A stretch of DNA of 64,000 nucleotides from contig MU400544.1 in the NCBI GenBank assembly GCA_022578965.1, forward strand, positions 1-64,000. Reading direction: 5' to 3'. Source of the DNA: Xylaria sp. FL1777 (lineage: Eukaryota; Ascomycota; Sordariomycetes; Xylariales; Xylariaceae). This document shows positions 12,934-24,745 of this stretch, piece after piece. The translations under genes were made by a program, and so were the position numbers. A model generated the notes under the pieces. It saw only the letters and a list, made by a program, of their open reading frames with translations. It searched no databases and had not been told where the DNA came from. The first letter of the stretch is position 1. Every line of letters starts with the position of its first letter.

Positions 12934-13387
12934 GGATATAGCAAGCAGGCGGGCAGATCTTCCGGAGGTGGAGCAAGTACATTGCACTACATCGCATCGT
13001 ACCGCATTGCGTCTTAACAGAGCTAATTGTTGTTCTTGATTGATTTTGGTGTTGATGAGTGATACCCGTCTGGGTTGTTGGTCGGTCGGTCGGTCGGTCG
13101 GTCGGTCGGTCGATCGATCGATAGATTAGTCGCATGTTATTATATCAAGCTTCGAGTGATCTCATCTTGCGCGGACGCATAGCATGCACGTGATGCACCT
13201 ACTCGGGGAGAATTACAAGAAGGACGGACGATTTGGCAACACAATGTAGTGTTTTTTCACACCACTTATAGACATGCGTGTAGTCCTGCGTCGCGACTTG
13301 GTGGTTCGTCGCAAACTACTAGCACCTGTAAGGTGTCAGGATTAGAAATAAATGGACGGTTGGGCAGGGTATCGTATACTCGCCACA
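12934..13387. other. Convergent intergenic region with microsatellite
   Basis: This 3'-to-3' spacer lies between Vps39 and the Gon7-like gene. It contains a GTCG/ATCG microsatellite and otherwise no recognisable feature. Confidence 0.6.
13081..13122. repeat. (GTCG)8 followed by (ATCG)2.5 microsatellite
   Basis: Eight perfect GTCG units run directly into ATCG units. The change between unit types is a single G-to-A transition. It lies about 150 bp past the Vps39 stop. Confidence 0.95.
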
Positions 13388-13771
13388 TCACACCTGGTCT
13401 TCTTCCTCGGGCGCCTCCTCGCCGTAGTTTTCTTCCTCGGCGACCTCATTGATGGCAGCGCTTGCTCCCTCCTGCGTCGTCCTGGTGGAGCCGGAACCCG
13501 TGTGTTGTGAGTTCGTGGCGTCTTGTTCCATGCGCGCTGTCAGGTCTGCGTTGATGGTGTCCTGTAGAGCCGTCGTTGCGGCGCGGAGAGTGCGGAGGAA
13601 GGCTGTCTTGGTCTCGACAGAGGATTGCGTCGTGGTTGGCTGGGAACAGGAATGGCAAAGGGAGAGGGCGAGGGAAAGAGGCGTTGAGGAAAGGGTTTGC
13701 GGGTTGGGATTGCTTGGGGAGGTATATATTGCCTTGAGGTGGACCGTTGTCGTTGCTGTTGACGTTGACAT
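13388..13771 (-). CDS. GON7: EKC/KEOPS complex subunit Gon7-like
   Basis: This is a small single-exon protein of 127 aa. Fungal Gon7 is the accessory subunit of KEOPS, which makes the tRNA t6A modification and is linked to telomere maintenance and transcription. What I see is an N-terminal strand (HLKAIYTSPSNPNPQTLSS), a central amphipathic helix (KTAFLRTLRAATTALQDTIN followed by ADLTARMEQD), and an acidic disordered tail (EVAEEENYGEEAPEEEDQV). That order and length match fungal Gon7 proteins. The family is small and weakly conserved, so the call rests on overall pattern rather than on catalytic residues. The gene is convergent with Vps39. Confidence 0.7.
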   Translation of the reverse strand: MSTSTATTTVHLKAIYTSPSNPNPQTLSSTPLSLALSLCHSCSQPTTTQSSVETKTAFLRTLRAATTALQDTINADLTARMEQDATNSQHTGSGSTRTTQEGASAAINEVAEEENYGEEAPEEEDQV

Positions 13772-14746
13772 TTCGGTAGTTTGATATTTATGGGTGATTG
13801 GTGGTTGTAGATGGTGGGTGAGAAATCGGAAATCAGAAACAGTGAGTAAGCAATTTGTTGTGTTATCGCGATGCCTAAAGAAGTGAAGAAGTGAAAGTGT
13901 GAGTGGGGTTTTATTTCAGAGGGGCGCTAGATTACATGTACATACCTACCTAGGTAGTATAGGTACCTACCTAGGTAGGTACGTATTTCGTGAGGCGCGT
14001 GTGAAATTTAGGCTTAGCCGCTTTTGCTCAGGCTCAGCTCAGCTAGGCGCCTCTGGCTTCATGCCAGGTAAAGGGAGTCGAGTCGCACGACGCAATCTTC
14101 ACGATATTACGAAAAGATGCAATGAATGTTGGCATTAATAGTGTCATAGGGTAGGACACGGTAAGCATCATACAAAGCGCAACTGCGTCAGTTGTCAATT
14201 AGAGGACGCCCCAACTTTTACGAGAACTTGGTTCAACCAGTATGCGACTCTGTCTGGATGCCACTCTCAAGCTGCATCAACGCTACCCCGTAACAAGGCT
14301 AACCCAGTTGTAGCGATGACCAGGCTCCGATATCTAACACAAAGCTCAAATCCCACCGCAAAAGTCCTTTCAAAATATCGTCTCCTGTCTCGGAGCAGAT
14401 CAACCCCGTAAGGAATCGCATTGAAGTTGTAGTAACACTCATGCTGCCGTAAAGGCGCCGCCCAAGCGGTTGGAAACAAAGGGGCAGAATGCCTCCGGCA
14501 CCCATCAAGGTGTGCCGCTGGCGGACCTCATCATTGACACTTTCTCTGATGCCCTGGGTAGCAAGCGCCAGACTCGCGAGCCTGAGGCCAGTGCCAGCTT
14601 TTGCTCGAGATGCTCACGAAGATGGGCTTTACTGTGGATTGGACACAAGAGTTGTCTAGAGTGGAAAGATTGAGAGGGGAGCATGGACAAGACCCAGTGC
14701 TGTGGTGAATAATATTAACTCGACAACGCATTACATAAGTAACATG
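13772..14746. other. Intergenic region upstream of the Gon7-like gene
   Basis: This contains the Gon7-like promoter and a TACCTAGGTAGG palindrome cluster at 13941-13983. Only short open frames are present and none is recognised. The tRNA-Thr gene follows. Confidence 0.55.
13941..13983. repeat. TACCTAGGTA palindrome cluster
   Basis: Tandem ACCTACCTAGGTAG and TAGGTACCTACC words form nested palindromes, 170-210 bp upstream of the Gon7-like start. Confidence 0.75.
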
Positions 14747-14818
14747 GCCCGCTTGGCTCAGCGGTAGAGCGCATCACTAGTAATGATGAGGTCGTCAGTT
14801 CGACTCTGGCAGTGGGCA
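14747..14818 (+). tRNA. tRNA-Thr (anticodon AGT)
   Basis: This is a 72-nt intronless cloverleaf. The acceptor GCCCGCT pairs with AGTGGGC (one G-T pair). The D arm holds GGCTCAGCGGTAGAGC. The anticodon stem CATCA/TGATG encloses the loop CTAGTAA, with U33 and anticodon AGT reading ACU threonine codons. The T arm GTCAG-TTCGACT-CTGGC pairs fully with one G-T. Internal A-box and B-box promoter sequences are present. T6 lies six bases downstream as a Pol III terminator. Confidence 0.95.
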
Positions 14819-14823
14819 TCTCC

Positions 14824-14840
14824 TTTTTTAGCCCTTTTTT
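14824..14840 (+). terminator. Pol III terminator (two T6 runs)
   Basis: T runs at 14824-14829 and 14835-14840 lie immediately downstream of the tRNA-Thr gene. This is the usual RNA polymerase III stop signal plus a backup. Confidence 0.85.
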
Positions 14841-16743
14841 ACTTACCTTTCTTTTAGGCCTTTTATTTGCGCTTTTCTAAAAGACATAATAACAAATAGC
14901 CTTGATATATAAAAAAATATAGCTATTAACAACTGTATTGTTTAGATTATTCACTGTCCTAATATAAAATTGTCCAATAAAGAGCAACACTCCTTCGCGA
15001 TGGCAAAACCGGGGATAGAACGCTTCCCCCAAACCTATAGAAATCAGTATGTCTCAGACTGATTGAACCAAGTACTAACGACGGAGCTGTAATACCTAGT
15101 AATATAGACCTAGCTCACGAACCTTGCCCTGGAACGGATATGTCATGTGGAGACTCTACTGGCGATGACGATCTGGTTGAAGAGATTCTAGCTAAGCTTG
15201 AGTGCTGGGCAGATATCGTCTAGTGGGTTTGTGCCTCCTCACTTGGTAATCGACGACAGGATTTGAATGTCTTCATAAGCCCGGTGCAATTTCCTGCAAC
15301 AGGTATGTCTCTCGAGCCGGTTGACGAGTTTCCGCGCAAGGACAATGTCGAGGTCTAGGTAAATCACGACGTTGCTATCAGCGCTCGCTAAGACTAATTT
15401 GTTTCTTTCTAATGTCAGTCGTCTCTCCGAAAGCACGATCAACACTCAACATCTCACGAAACCTTGGGGTCCCTTGACTGCTACGTTGTATCATTTGTTT
15501 GACACTACCCTACCTTCCGGATTGATCGAGTAGTCAGGAGATCTATGTTTGACCTATCAAGCCCTGGTTTGCGCTGGTTAGCTAAGAAGATTGGCCTTGA
15601 TTCGCCTGTTCGAGTCTAGAACTGCATTTGTCTTCGACACAGGTTTGAGCATGAAATTTGCTATAACGATGATATTCCTAGTTAAACTCATCTTAGCCAC
15701 GAGTTTTTTCGCCTTCAATTAATCGATGGCTGAAATCTTCAACAAGGATTATTATACTCGTCGGAGGAAGCAACTGGCAACTAGAGTCAAGTGAAAAATT
15801 AACTCTAGTCAAGCTAGGCGAGGAATTTATCAAGGTTCCCTTCCAAGTTAACTGTCACATGTATAGCGAAATTCCACAGTAAATCAGTTAAATGTAACGC
15901 TTATATACTTATTGATTTATTAGGTTATAATCTTATGCCTTTTTTACTGAGCTAAAAGCTAGCTAAGTTTCTATATATTAGGGTCGCAAGTAGTCTCGGG
16001 TAGCTCCTGTCGGCGTACCAGGGGGAGTCAACCTACCTGGGAGGTGCTCTCTCAAGAAAGGCGATCCAGAACCTCCTGACAACTACCTTCACGACGCAAA
16101 TTTCTTCATCTACTACTGAACTACAGTAGTCTTTTTGTTGTGTAGTAGTGGCTACTCGACTTAGCGAGGAATTTCCTTCTATTTAGTTGCCATGATACCC
16201 CTAGGTACAAAACGGAGACGATTCTCTTGCTTAGGCAGCTTGAACAGCTCCCTCTTTCTTACGCAGCCTATAGGTCATCACCGGCGGGACCTTAAAAAAT
16301 TACGTATTATGGGCACATCTAGGGCTTGATGATAAGAGTCACTTGGCAGGCTTGGCTAGGCCCGCCGCCGTTCTTTTCCCTTTGGTTCGGCCTGCCAAGC
16401 GGCCTTGCAAATGCCGGATTGGGCAGTTTGAAGTTGTAGTGAAGCAACACTGCTATGCCAACCCAGGCAGGCCATCCAAATGCCGAGACAGAGTTCGAGG
16501 ATTGCCAGATAAGCAGACGATGAGAAAATATGAATTAAGCCTGGATTGATGGTAAGACAAAACTTCCTTGAAGCGAGGCGTATACGAGTTGACTATAAAT
16601 GAGGGACTGTAGGACACCGTATCACGAGAGAGAAACGCTAGTTACTCAAGTAACGGGACACTTTACTGTTAACTTAGCTTGACAGTAGATTCTTAACTTC
16701 ATCACCCCCTACCCTCTCTGGATAACGGTGTAAGGAAGTCATC
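14841..16743. other. Gene-poor, possibly decayed region
   Basis: About 1.9 kb has no convincing gene. Open frames are short and interrupted on both strands. One antisense stretch at 15239-15445 has protein-like composition but no family I can name. 14841-14960 and 15880-15990 are AT-richer. A TATAAA at 16594 lies 150 bp before the aminopeptidase start. Confidence 0.5.
16594..16599 (+). promoter_or_regulatory. TATA-like box of the aminopeptidase gene
   Basis: TATAAA lies 150 bp upstream of the ATG at 16744, a distance typical of regulated secreted-protease genes in fungi. It is supported by sequence and position only. Confidence 0.4.
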
Positions 16744-18302
16744 ATGGTCGGCATTTCACGGCTAGCAGTCTTCGGGACTCTTCTGCAACTCGCTTTTGCT
16801 GCGGTTCGTTCTGAGCCGAGGCCCATTCTCAGCAAACCTGCCGCCGGGCTACGACTTGTTAAGACATCTGAGGACGACCGAGGAACGTGGATGACCGAGG
16901 AGGATAAATTCGAGAAGCTCACCTCGAAGCGTATCGGCTTTATGGATATAACTGATACTATGGTGCGCTCTCCAGAGGTCCATATATATATATAAAGAGC
17001 CTGTGGTTGGTGAATGAGGTCCCTAATAGTTTGAACCAGGAACTCGAGGCGATGGGTGCAGCCCGAACGGCATCCAGGGCCCAGCAGAAGGCAGCCGCAT
17101 TCCCATCGGCACCAAGCCACCAGACGCAGGCGAACGCACTGATTAGCAACGTTAAGCAGAACAACCTGCAGACCTGGACCAACGCGCTGGCCGACTTCTA
17201 CAATCGGTACTATCGAGGCTCTTACGCCGCAACGAGCGCCTCGTGGATGTACAACACGGTTGTCAGCGTGGCCTCGGCTAACTCCGCCATTAAGGTGACG
17301 CAGTTCGCCCACTCGTACAGCCAGCCCAGCGTCATCGCCACCATCCCCGGCGTGTCAGCCGAAGTTATTGTTGTGTCGGCCCACTATGACTCTATTGGTA
17401 GCACTACCTCTGGCCGCGCTCCTGGCGCTGACGATAACGCCTCTGTTAGTCTATCTCCTTTGCAATGTAGCGAATGATCACTGATGGATGATGCATTACC
17501 CAGGGTGTCGTCGTTGTTCTTGAGGCACTTCGGGTTCTCGCCGAGGCAGACTACGCCCCAGCGAATACTCTCGAGTTCCACTTCTATTCAGGTCCGTCTT
17601 CACAACCATCTTCACCTACTCTATTCATGTAGTAGTTGTTGAGATGGCGGGGGCGTCGGGGATAGTGGCAACGAATCTAAATGAAATGATGACCGCACGA
17701 AAGCAGTTCATGCTAATTTAACCCCCCTTTTTCTAGGTGAGGAGGGAGGTCTCCTCGGCTCGCGCGACGTGTTTAACTCATACGTCCGTAGAGGTGTCGA
17801 GGTGCTTGCCGTCATGAATCAGGACATGACGGGATACTCGCCCAACAACGTCATTGCCGTGTTCACGGACTACGCCGACGCCGGCCTGACTTCTTTCATT
17901 CAGAAGCTCGTGCCCGTGTACACTAGTCTGCCTCTCTCTACCGACAGGTGCGGGTACGCATGCAGTGATCAGTACGTGCCCCATCGCCTTGGACGCAACC
18001 TGGTAGCTTTGACCACTCATTAACTCTTGACCACTATAGCGCTTCTGCTTATTCTGCAGGTTATCCCGCTGCGTATGTCTGCGATGAGAACATCCGCGAC
18101 TCCTCGCCGTACATCCACTCCGCGCAGGATACCGTCTCGACTGTTAGCTTCCCACATGTCTTCGAACACGCCAAGGTGCGCATGGAATTTCCCTTCACTG
18201 CCCCGGATTTAGACTATTACCAAAAAATTGGGGGTTTCGCGTTTGCTGATATGATTTATCCAGTTGACTGTCGGCTTCCTTGTTGAGGCGTCGTATTTCT
18301 AG
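16744..18302 (+). CDS. Secreted leucine aminopeptidase, M28 family
   Basis: This extracellular di-zinc aminopeptidase removes N-terminal residues from peptides. Exons are 16744-16962, 17019-17444, 17504-17591, 17737-17971, 18040-18175 and 18264-18302, giving 380 aa. A signal peptide of about 20 residues (MVGISRLAVFGTLLQLAFA) precedes a pro-region with the family motif GFMDITDT. Zinc and catalytic residues are all visible: His195 in SAHYDS, bridging Asp211 in PGADDN, catalytic Glu246 and ligand Glu247 in GEEGG, Asp274 in MNQDMTGY, and His323 formed across an exon junction. The cysteines in CGYACSDH could pair. The protein ends LTVGFLVEASYF. Intron 1 has a TA repeat and a weak acceptor without a pyrimidine tract. 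An alternative in-frame acceptor at 17039 would drop seven residues. Confidence 0.93.
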
Positions 18303-19106
18303 GTGGATTAGGGATGAGTGGCATCGCGAGAAAATGACGCATACTGGTAGCATTGAAAAGGGTCACTAATGCTATTTAATAGAACATCTAACGTTCTGTA
18401 TCCCTTTCCTATTGTTCGTTTTCTTGTTTTCTGATGTGTAAATAAAACTATCCAGGACCGGGAAGAACCTTCCATATTCTATGTGTACTAATGATATTTA
18501 AAACGACGTTCATGTAGTATACAAGCCCCTTGGATTTTACTGCCTCGGAAATTGAGCTATTTAGCTGATTTCTAGGCATCGACCTTCGGCCGTCGATCTT
18601 CGCCCCTGAGACTACCTAGGGAAGTGCTGGCTAGTGTAGTAGTAAGGTACATGTAAGGGTCTACTGCGTGCCAACGCCCCACTCGCCCCACAAGACTGCA
18701 GTGCGGGGATAAGTGCCTACTAGGTAGGTACATATGTAGACATACTGCGTAGGTATCTTAGGTACCTGCTTACTGGGTAAGTAGTAAGTATAGGTAGGAT
18801 AAGGCCTACATATGTAGGTAGGTACATATATGGGGCGGATACCTCTGGACTTCAGCCTCTTTGGTACCTACCTATGTAAGCCACTATACTGATTCTTGAG
18901 GTCTCCCCACCCCGGACTCAATCTAGGTATTCTACTCTTCAATCTCACTCCTGACGCCATACAACAGTATGCTGTCGTAAAGGTTCAGTCCACACGAGGA
19001 ACCGCTCTTTGCTTCGCAACAACCCCGATGCAAAATGTAACCAGTATACTCTCGCGATAGGTTCCTAGGCTTTCGACATCCCGTGTTTGCCACTGCACCC
19101 AAGACG
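18303..19106. other. Intergenic region with dense GGTACC/TAGGTA words
   Basis: This is the 3' flank of the aminopeptidase and 5' flank of the HbrB gene. 18717-18876 is a long cluster of TAGGTAGG, GGTACCT and ACATATGTAG palindromic words. No gene is recognised. Confidence 0.6.
18717..18876. repeat. Long TAGGTA/GGTACC palindrome cluster
   Basis: About 160 bp holds repeated TAGGTAGGTA, GGTACCT and TACATATGTAG words on both strands, ending about 230 bp before the HbrB start. It is the largest such cluster in the window. Confidence 0.75.
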
Positions 19107-21881
19107 ATGCAACAATCACGATCCCAGCAGAGAGCCCCCGGTAGCTTCTCGCCTCTTATTCCGGGCTCCATCGGCAATGCCTCCTCCAACTCTTCCAACT
19201 CTCCTAGCACTTCTAGCACTTCCAACAACGCCGCCGCCGCCGCCAATGCTGCTGCTGCTGCACCCCCCCGACCCATGATCCGGAGGATAGATACCTCCTC
19301 GACTGAAGATACCATCTCTCTCCCCAAGACCAGAACCCCCCAGACCCCCGTCAGTCTTGCGAGTCCAGCCTTTCCCAGCTCTCCAGGTCGTGGAAGCCCC
19401 CAGAACTTCTCTCGTCCCAACCGAACCGCCAATGATGCCCCTAGTACTCGAAACGCTTCCCCCTTGACCCTCCCTCCTGCGCGTGCCGGCCACGTTAGGA
19501 AGCACTCGCAAACCCCGGGCTTGTTTGAGCCCAGTATGCCCTCTACGAGCACGTCCAATCTGCCGCAAGTCGGCATACCGCAGTCGTCCACTGTGCTCTC
19601 CGCTAGCCAGATTGCTGCCCAAGCTGCCATGCAACACCAACAGCAGCAGCATCATCATCATCATCAACAACAACAACAACACCAGCAGCAACCGCAGCAA
19701 CCGCAGCAACCGCAGCAACCGCAGCAGCAGCAGAATAGTCGCCATCGTTCACAAACTGTCCCATTCCCTGGAAATGAGACGCATGATCCTTCCAAGAGAC
19801 CTTCATCCAAGCCTGCCGCTGGACCACGGAGCCCTCCCATGCTCAGCTTGACAGAGGCTAGCGCGCCGCGCGACAATGGTTTCGGCAGCCAGGGATACCA
19901 CAACGGCCTGTTAGGCAGCCATGTTGCTGCTGCTACCACTGCAGCAAATGTGGCCTTCCCTAGGACCTCATCCCAGTCTACTTCGCCTGTCCCTCCAATC
20001 CAAGAGCCTCTTATACCGCCTCCCGAGAAGCCCGCCAAGGCCGAAAAGTCCAAGGTCAAGCTATTCTCCCGCCCCAAGAAGATTGATACGAAGAGCGAGT
20101 CAAAGGAACGGCCAATACCCAGCCCTGGCAAGATTGGATCGGCGCTTGCTTCCCTCCAGCGAGGGAACTATAGCACCACTAGCTTAGCTGATTCACAGTC
20201 TTTCTATAATTTGGCTAATTCGTCCTCGGCTACCATCCGCGCCGCCGATTCCCCTATCGAGCGAGAAGGGAAGGAAAAAGACAAGGAACGGAAACACCAT
20301 CATTTCCTATCCCGTCAAAAGCATAAACTGACTAGTAAAGATGATCATAATCTACCTCTGTCGTCTGCCGCTAGCAACTCACGTCCCGTTGATCCCAGCG
20401 CGCCGTCGAGCCTATACAACTTCAACCCGCCTCCAAGTCCTGGCCCTAATAGCGCCCTAGGGAAAAGCGTTAGCGGTCTCGACTTACGCCACGGCGGCCG
20501 AGCACTGCGCGAGAAAAGGAAGGAAGAGAAGCTGAGTGATATTATGCGCCATGACAACGACTCAACCTTTGGTCTAGCAACAGAGTGGGCTGGGCCGGGT
20601 AGTCTTGGGTCGTCGGTTAATAACGGCTCATATATCCATGAACCAATAGACTCAACCAAATACGGGCTGAACAGCATGTCTTTTGATGACGCTTGGCCGT
20701 ATCTCAAAGCTAAATTACTTGTCATATTCGAAGGCGAGGACTTGCGTTTACCAGTCGAGGACCTGAACCGGGTCGTGACAATGCACATCCAGTTTTGCAT
20801 ACAGCGTCGCTCCGCGCTCATCATTATCGATGACTTACGAGACCTCCTTACGACGGGATTCGCGTCGCTCGACCATACTCTACGGAGGACCCCAGAAGAT
20901 CGACTTATTCCCGCACTCGTCGAGTTATGGGTGATTACATTCACAAACATCCTTCCATATTTACAAGCAGTTTTCTTACCGTTGGACCTCGAGTTCTCGG
21001 GAGTTGGGCCGCTCCTAGCTGCTGATCAGGCACGGGACTTTTGGGGTAGCGTAGTGGCTGGTGGTTCTGCGTCGAGCACACCGGGAGGCGGTAACTTACA
21101 ACCACAGGTCTCACCCGTCGGCAATGTGCTCGACGTACGGCGAATGGTCCTTACGGCTTATCGTGATATCCTAATCTTACCACGCTATGATAAACTAAAG
21201 GCTATCTTCTCTCGACTCTCACTTGAGCATTTACCGTACTCTCTCGCTTCGCTTGCTCTTGCCTCCCCGCCTCTAGCGAATGATAGTATCGCTTCCCTGT
21301 CGACATCGCCATCCGAAGGGGGATTCGCGGGAGCACGCCCGGGCACAGCCATGTCGCTCGATCCCAGCGTAGCGAGCTACAACTCGACTACGACAACGGT
21401 GTTTGGCAATGATTCAAACCCGTCTAGGAGCCGCGCGATCAGTAATGTCTCGTATGGCAGTGGCGCATCAGATCCGGCGTCAGCGAGTGGCGGGTCGCTT
21501 CTTCGACCCTTCACACCGCAGACGAGAGACAGTGACCGGGCTCGAGAAATTCTGGGCAGTGTGCGTGAACAGAACGTCGAGGACAGCAAACAAGTGACTG
21601 AAATGGTCGGCCGTTTATTGCAATGCATGAGCGTCCTTGCCAGCGTCGGTACAGGGATGGGAGGCCCTATGATAGGGATTGGAGGGGTTGGAGGAGCGGA
21701 TGAACCCAGTAAGATGGTATCCGAACTTGGTAGACTCCTGAAATTGAACTGGTTGGGTAGAGGTCGGACGGGTCGAAATAGGAGAGGTATGGTTGGCGGC
21801 AGGGTCAAACGGCCGGACAACAGATCAAACAACAGCGCTCTGCACGAAGGAGTACAAGAGGGCGTTGGGGTAACGGGGTAA
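19107..21881 (+). CDS. HbrB-like TORC2 subunit (Bit61/Bit2/PRR5 family)
   Basis: This is a single-exon protein of 924 aa. HbrB proteins are TORC2 components. In Aspergillus, hbrB mutants hyperbranch, and in yeast Bit61 binds the Tsc11/Avo3 subunit. The N-terminal half is disordered and Ser/Pro/Gln-rich, with a Gln/His tract at about residues 175-209. A basic KSKVKLFSRPKK segment lies near residue 315. The HbrB domain starts at SFDDAWPYLKAKLL (about residue 524) and runs through RRSALIIIDDLRDLL, LWVITFTNILPYLQ and DILILPRYDKLKAIFSRL to about residue 720. A helix after a Ser-rich gap (RAREILGSVREQNVEDSKQ) completes the fold. The start is the first in-frame ATG; the frame stays open slightly upstream without another ATG. 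The last gene before the AT island, it ends about 200 bp from its edge. Confidence 0.88.
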   Translation: MQQSRSQQRAPGSFSPLIPGSIGNASSNSSNSPSTSSTSNNAAAAANAAAAAPPRPMIRRIDTSSTEDTISLPKTRTPQTPVSLASPAFPSSPGRGSPQNFSRPNRTANDAPSTRNASPLTLPPARAGHVRKHSQTPGLFEPSMPSTSTSNLPQVGIPQSSTVLSASQIAAQAAMQHQQQQHHHHHQQQQQHQQQPQQPQQPQQPQQQQNSRHRSQTVPFPGNETHDPSKRPSSKPAAGPRSPPMLSLTEASAPRDNGFGSQGYHNGLLGSHVAAATTAANVAFPRTSSQSTSPVPPIQEPLIPPPEKPAKAEKSKVKLFSRPKKIDTKSESKERPIPSPGKIGSALASLQRGNYSTTSLADSQSFYNLANSSSATIRAADSPIEREGKEKDKERKHHHFLSRQKHKLTSKDDHNLPLSSAASNSRPVDPSAPSSLYNFNPPPSPGPNSALGKSVSGLDLRHGGRALREKRKEEKLSDIMRHDNDSTFGLATEWAGPGSLGSSVNNGSYIHEPIDSTKYGLNSMSFDDAWPYLKAKLLVIFEGEDLRLPVEDLNRVVTMHIQFCIQRRSALIIIDDLRDLLTTGFASLDHTLRRTPEDRLIPALVELWVITFTNILPYLQAVFLPLDLEFSGVGPLLAADQARDFWGSVVAGGSASSTPGGGNLQPQVSPVGNVLDVRRMVLTAYRDILILPRYDKLKAIFSRLSLEHLPYSLASLALASPPLANDSIASLSTSPSEGGFAGARPGTAMSLDPSVASYNSTTTTVFGNDSNPSRSRAISNVSYGSGASDPASASGGSLLRPFTPQTRDSDRAREILGSVREQNVEDSKQVTEMVGRLLQCMSVLASVGTGMGGPMIGIGGVGGADEPSKMVSELGRLLKLNWLGRGRTGRNRRGMVGGRVKRPDNRSNNSALHEGVQEGVGVTG
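19629..19733 (+). repeat. CAA/CAG/CAT trinucleotide tract (poly-Gln/His)
   Basis: An in-frame tract codes for alternating Gln and His blocks followed by four QQP repeats within the HbrB-like protein. It is likely length-variable between strains and its antisense reads as a Leu/Cys repeat. Confidence 0.9.
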
Positions 21882-24745
21882 CAGGGAAACAGGAAAATGG
21901 AGTAAAGGAGTAACAGGGGCAATGATACCCTGGTACAAGCTTTAAGATGTGTGTTTAAGCAATATTACAATATGATTAATACTTATATTTATACTAACGC
22001 ATCCCCTAATTGACTTGGCCACCCGATTGAATGGGCCACCCAGGCTTGGCGTACCACGCACGCTAAGTTTGTATTAGCGGGGTACTTTTACCTACCTTTA
22101 AATAACTTTAATATTATAAAAAATACCATTAAATTTGTCTTTAAGTTAAAATTCAAAAAATACTAATTATTTTAAGCAATTGTTATATAGGCATAAAGAA
22201 TTGCTATATAAACATAACTTTATATAAATATAACTTTTTTTAGCGATTTTATTAATTAAAATTAAAGCTTGCTACAAGTAATTTCTAGCTTTATTTACTT
22301 TACTATATTTACTTTTTTAGCTAATTAAGTTAATACATTTTTATTTTATATAAAGATTATTTTTTTTTATTTTTTTAATGCATTATATAATATTTAAAAT
22401 AAAACTTTATTAAATAATAAAACCTTTAAATAACATAATTAATTTAAGCATATATTAAAAAATTAAATATAAAGTAAATATATTACTGCAATATTTATAG
22501 TTACTTTAATTTTTATTAATTTTTTTGCTTTTAAATATTAAGTTATAACTATTATTTTTTAGATTTATTATTTATTAACTTTTTAGTATTTAATATAGTA
22601 GTTTAATTATATATTTAATATTAAAAAAATAAAGCGCTTTTATTTATTTTAGCATTATTATTTTATATAAAAGTTTGCTTTATTTTAGCTAAAAATAATT
22701 TATTTTAACTTTTTTATAGCTAATTTTGCTTTTGTTTTATAAGCTAGCTTACTATAAATATATTAGCTTTAATTATAAAATATAATAATATATTTTATGC
22801 TATGTTTTTTAATTAACTATAAAATAAATTAGCAATTTTTAAGTTATAAATATATTAATATAAATTTTTAATTAAAAACTTATATAATTATTAATAAAAA
22901 TAAACATTTAACTTAATAAACAAAATAAAAAAGCTTAGTTTTAAATAAACTTTATAATAATAAAGAATTTTAAGCTTAATAAAAACTATATAATTATTTA
23001 TATAATATTTTATATTAATTAAAAATAAGTTTTGCTTGTTTAATATAAATATTTAAGCAATATTATATTGTTTATTAAGTAATATTAAGCTTTTTAATAA
23101 TATAATTATTTAAAGCTTGCTTAAATAATTTTTTATAGCTAATAAATAAATATGTTATAATAAAACTTTATTTTAAGCATAAGCTTAAATAAAGTTATGC
23201 TTTTAATTAGCTATTATTTTTTATATTGCTTTTATAAAATAATATAAATTATTTATATTATTTAAAAAATAACTTTTTATATTATTATTGCTTACTTTTG
23301 TTTTAAAAATAACTTAAATATTAAAGTTATAATATTAGCAAATATAATAATATATTTATTAAAATTTTAAAAGCATTTATATTTTATAAAAATATTATAA
23401 TATTAAGCATTAATTATTAAACTTTTAATAAAGCTTAGTTTATATTTGTTTATATTTTGCTTTAATTTTAGCAAATAGCACTTTTTTTTATATTATTAAA
23501 ATACTTTAATAGCTATAAAAAACCTTGTTATTATTAAAGCACTTAATATTAAACAGCTATTTATTAATAAAATTTAGCTTAACTTAGCTTTAAATAAAAA
23601 AGTTAATATTTTTGCTATTATTACTAAAAAAGCTATTGCTTTTATTATAGCTACTTATTTATTTTTGTTTAGTTTTTAGCAAAACATTTAAATTAATATA
23701 ATAAATATAAAATTATTACTATGTTAAAAAAAACTAATTATTTAATGCTGCTTTTATTAATTTATTATAATTAATAATAATAACTTTAAGCTTTTATATA
23801 AATATTTTAGTTAAAATTTAATAAATATTTTTAGTAAAAAACTAAAAACTTTTTTGCTTTTTATTATTAATTAAGCTAAACATTACATTAAAAACTATGC
23901 TTAAGTATATTTATATTATAATTAAGCTACTTAAATACTTTAATATATGTTATAAATTATATATATATATAAGATATTTTTTTTATATTTATTTTATAGA
24001 AGTTTTTTTTCTTTTTTAAGCTTTAGTTTTATTAAATATTTATTATAAAACTAGAGATATATTAATTATTATATTTAACTTTTAATGCTTTATATTTTCT
24101 ATAATAATTTTAAAGCTTTTTAAAATAAAGTTATTTATAATACTTTGTTATATAATAAAATAGCTAAATATTAACTAATTATATAAGCTAGTGCTATTTT
24201 TAATAGCTTTTTTTTAAAATAAACTTTAATAATAAACTAAAAACAAACTTAGCACAAATTATTTTTAAAACTAAGCTTAAATAAACAGTAATTACTTAGT
24301 GCTTTAAGTATTAATATATAACTATTGTAAACATAGATTACGTAGCTTTTAGCTAAAATTAAAAAGCTAAAAAAACAAGTAGCTTAAAAAAAAATAAAAG
24401 CAAACAAGTTGCTTTAAAATTAAAAATAGCTTATATTACTTTTACTTTATAATTAAGTAAACAAAAGAACTAAAAAATAACATTTTTAAAAAAACAAAGA
24501 AATTTTATTAACTTTAAAAAGCAATTCTGCAACTTAAATTAAAAGCAAAAATATAAGAATTTTAATAGTAATAATAACCTTTTATTTTTTAGCTTTAATA
24601 AAAAGCATAATTAAAGAAAACTTAAATATTAATTATGTTAAAATTGCTTATATTATAAATAATGCTACTTATTTAAAAATGCTAATTTTAGTTAATTATT
24701 AAAGTTTAATTATAACTTTTTTAGCATAAAATTTATTTATTAATG

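Noticed and set aside
14267..14690. Short opposing open frames upstream of the tRNA
   Set aside because: Short, unrecognisable, without intron or promoter support.
19116..19745. Long antisense frame within the HbrB gene
   Set aside because: It is the complement of the Gln/His and Ala/Ser-rich coding region, giving Leu/Cys runs; a shadow of the real gene.
1652..22090. Shared word AGTTTGTATTA at 1652 and 22,065 as a transposon terminal motif
   Set aside because: The match is short, not extended beyond about 11 bases, and absent at the right edge near 41,050.
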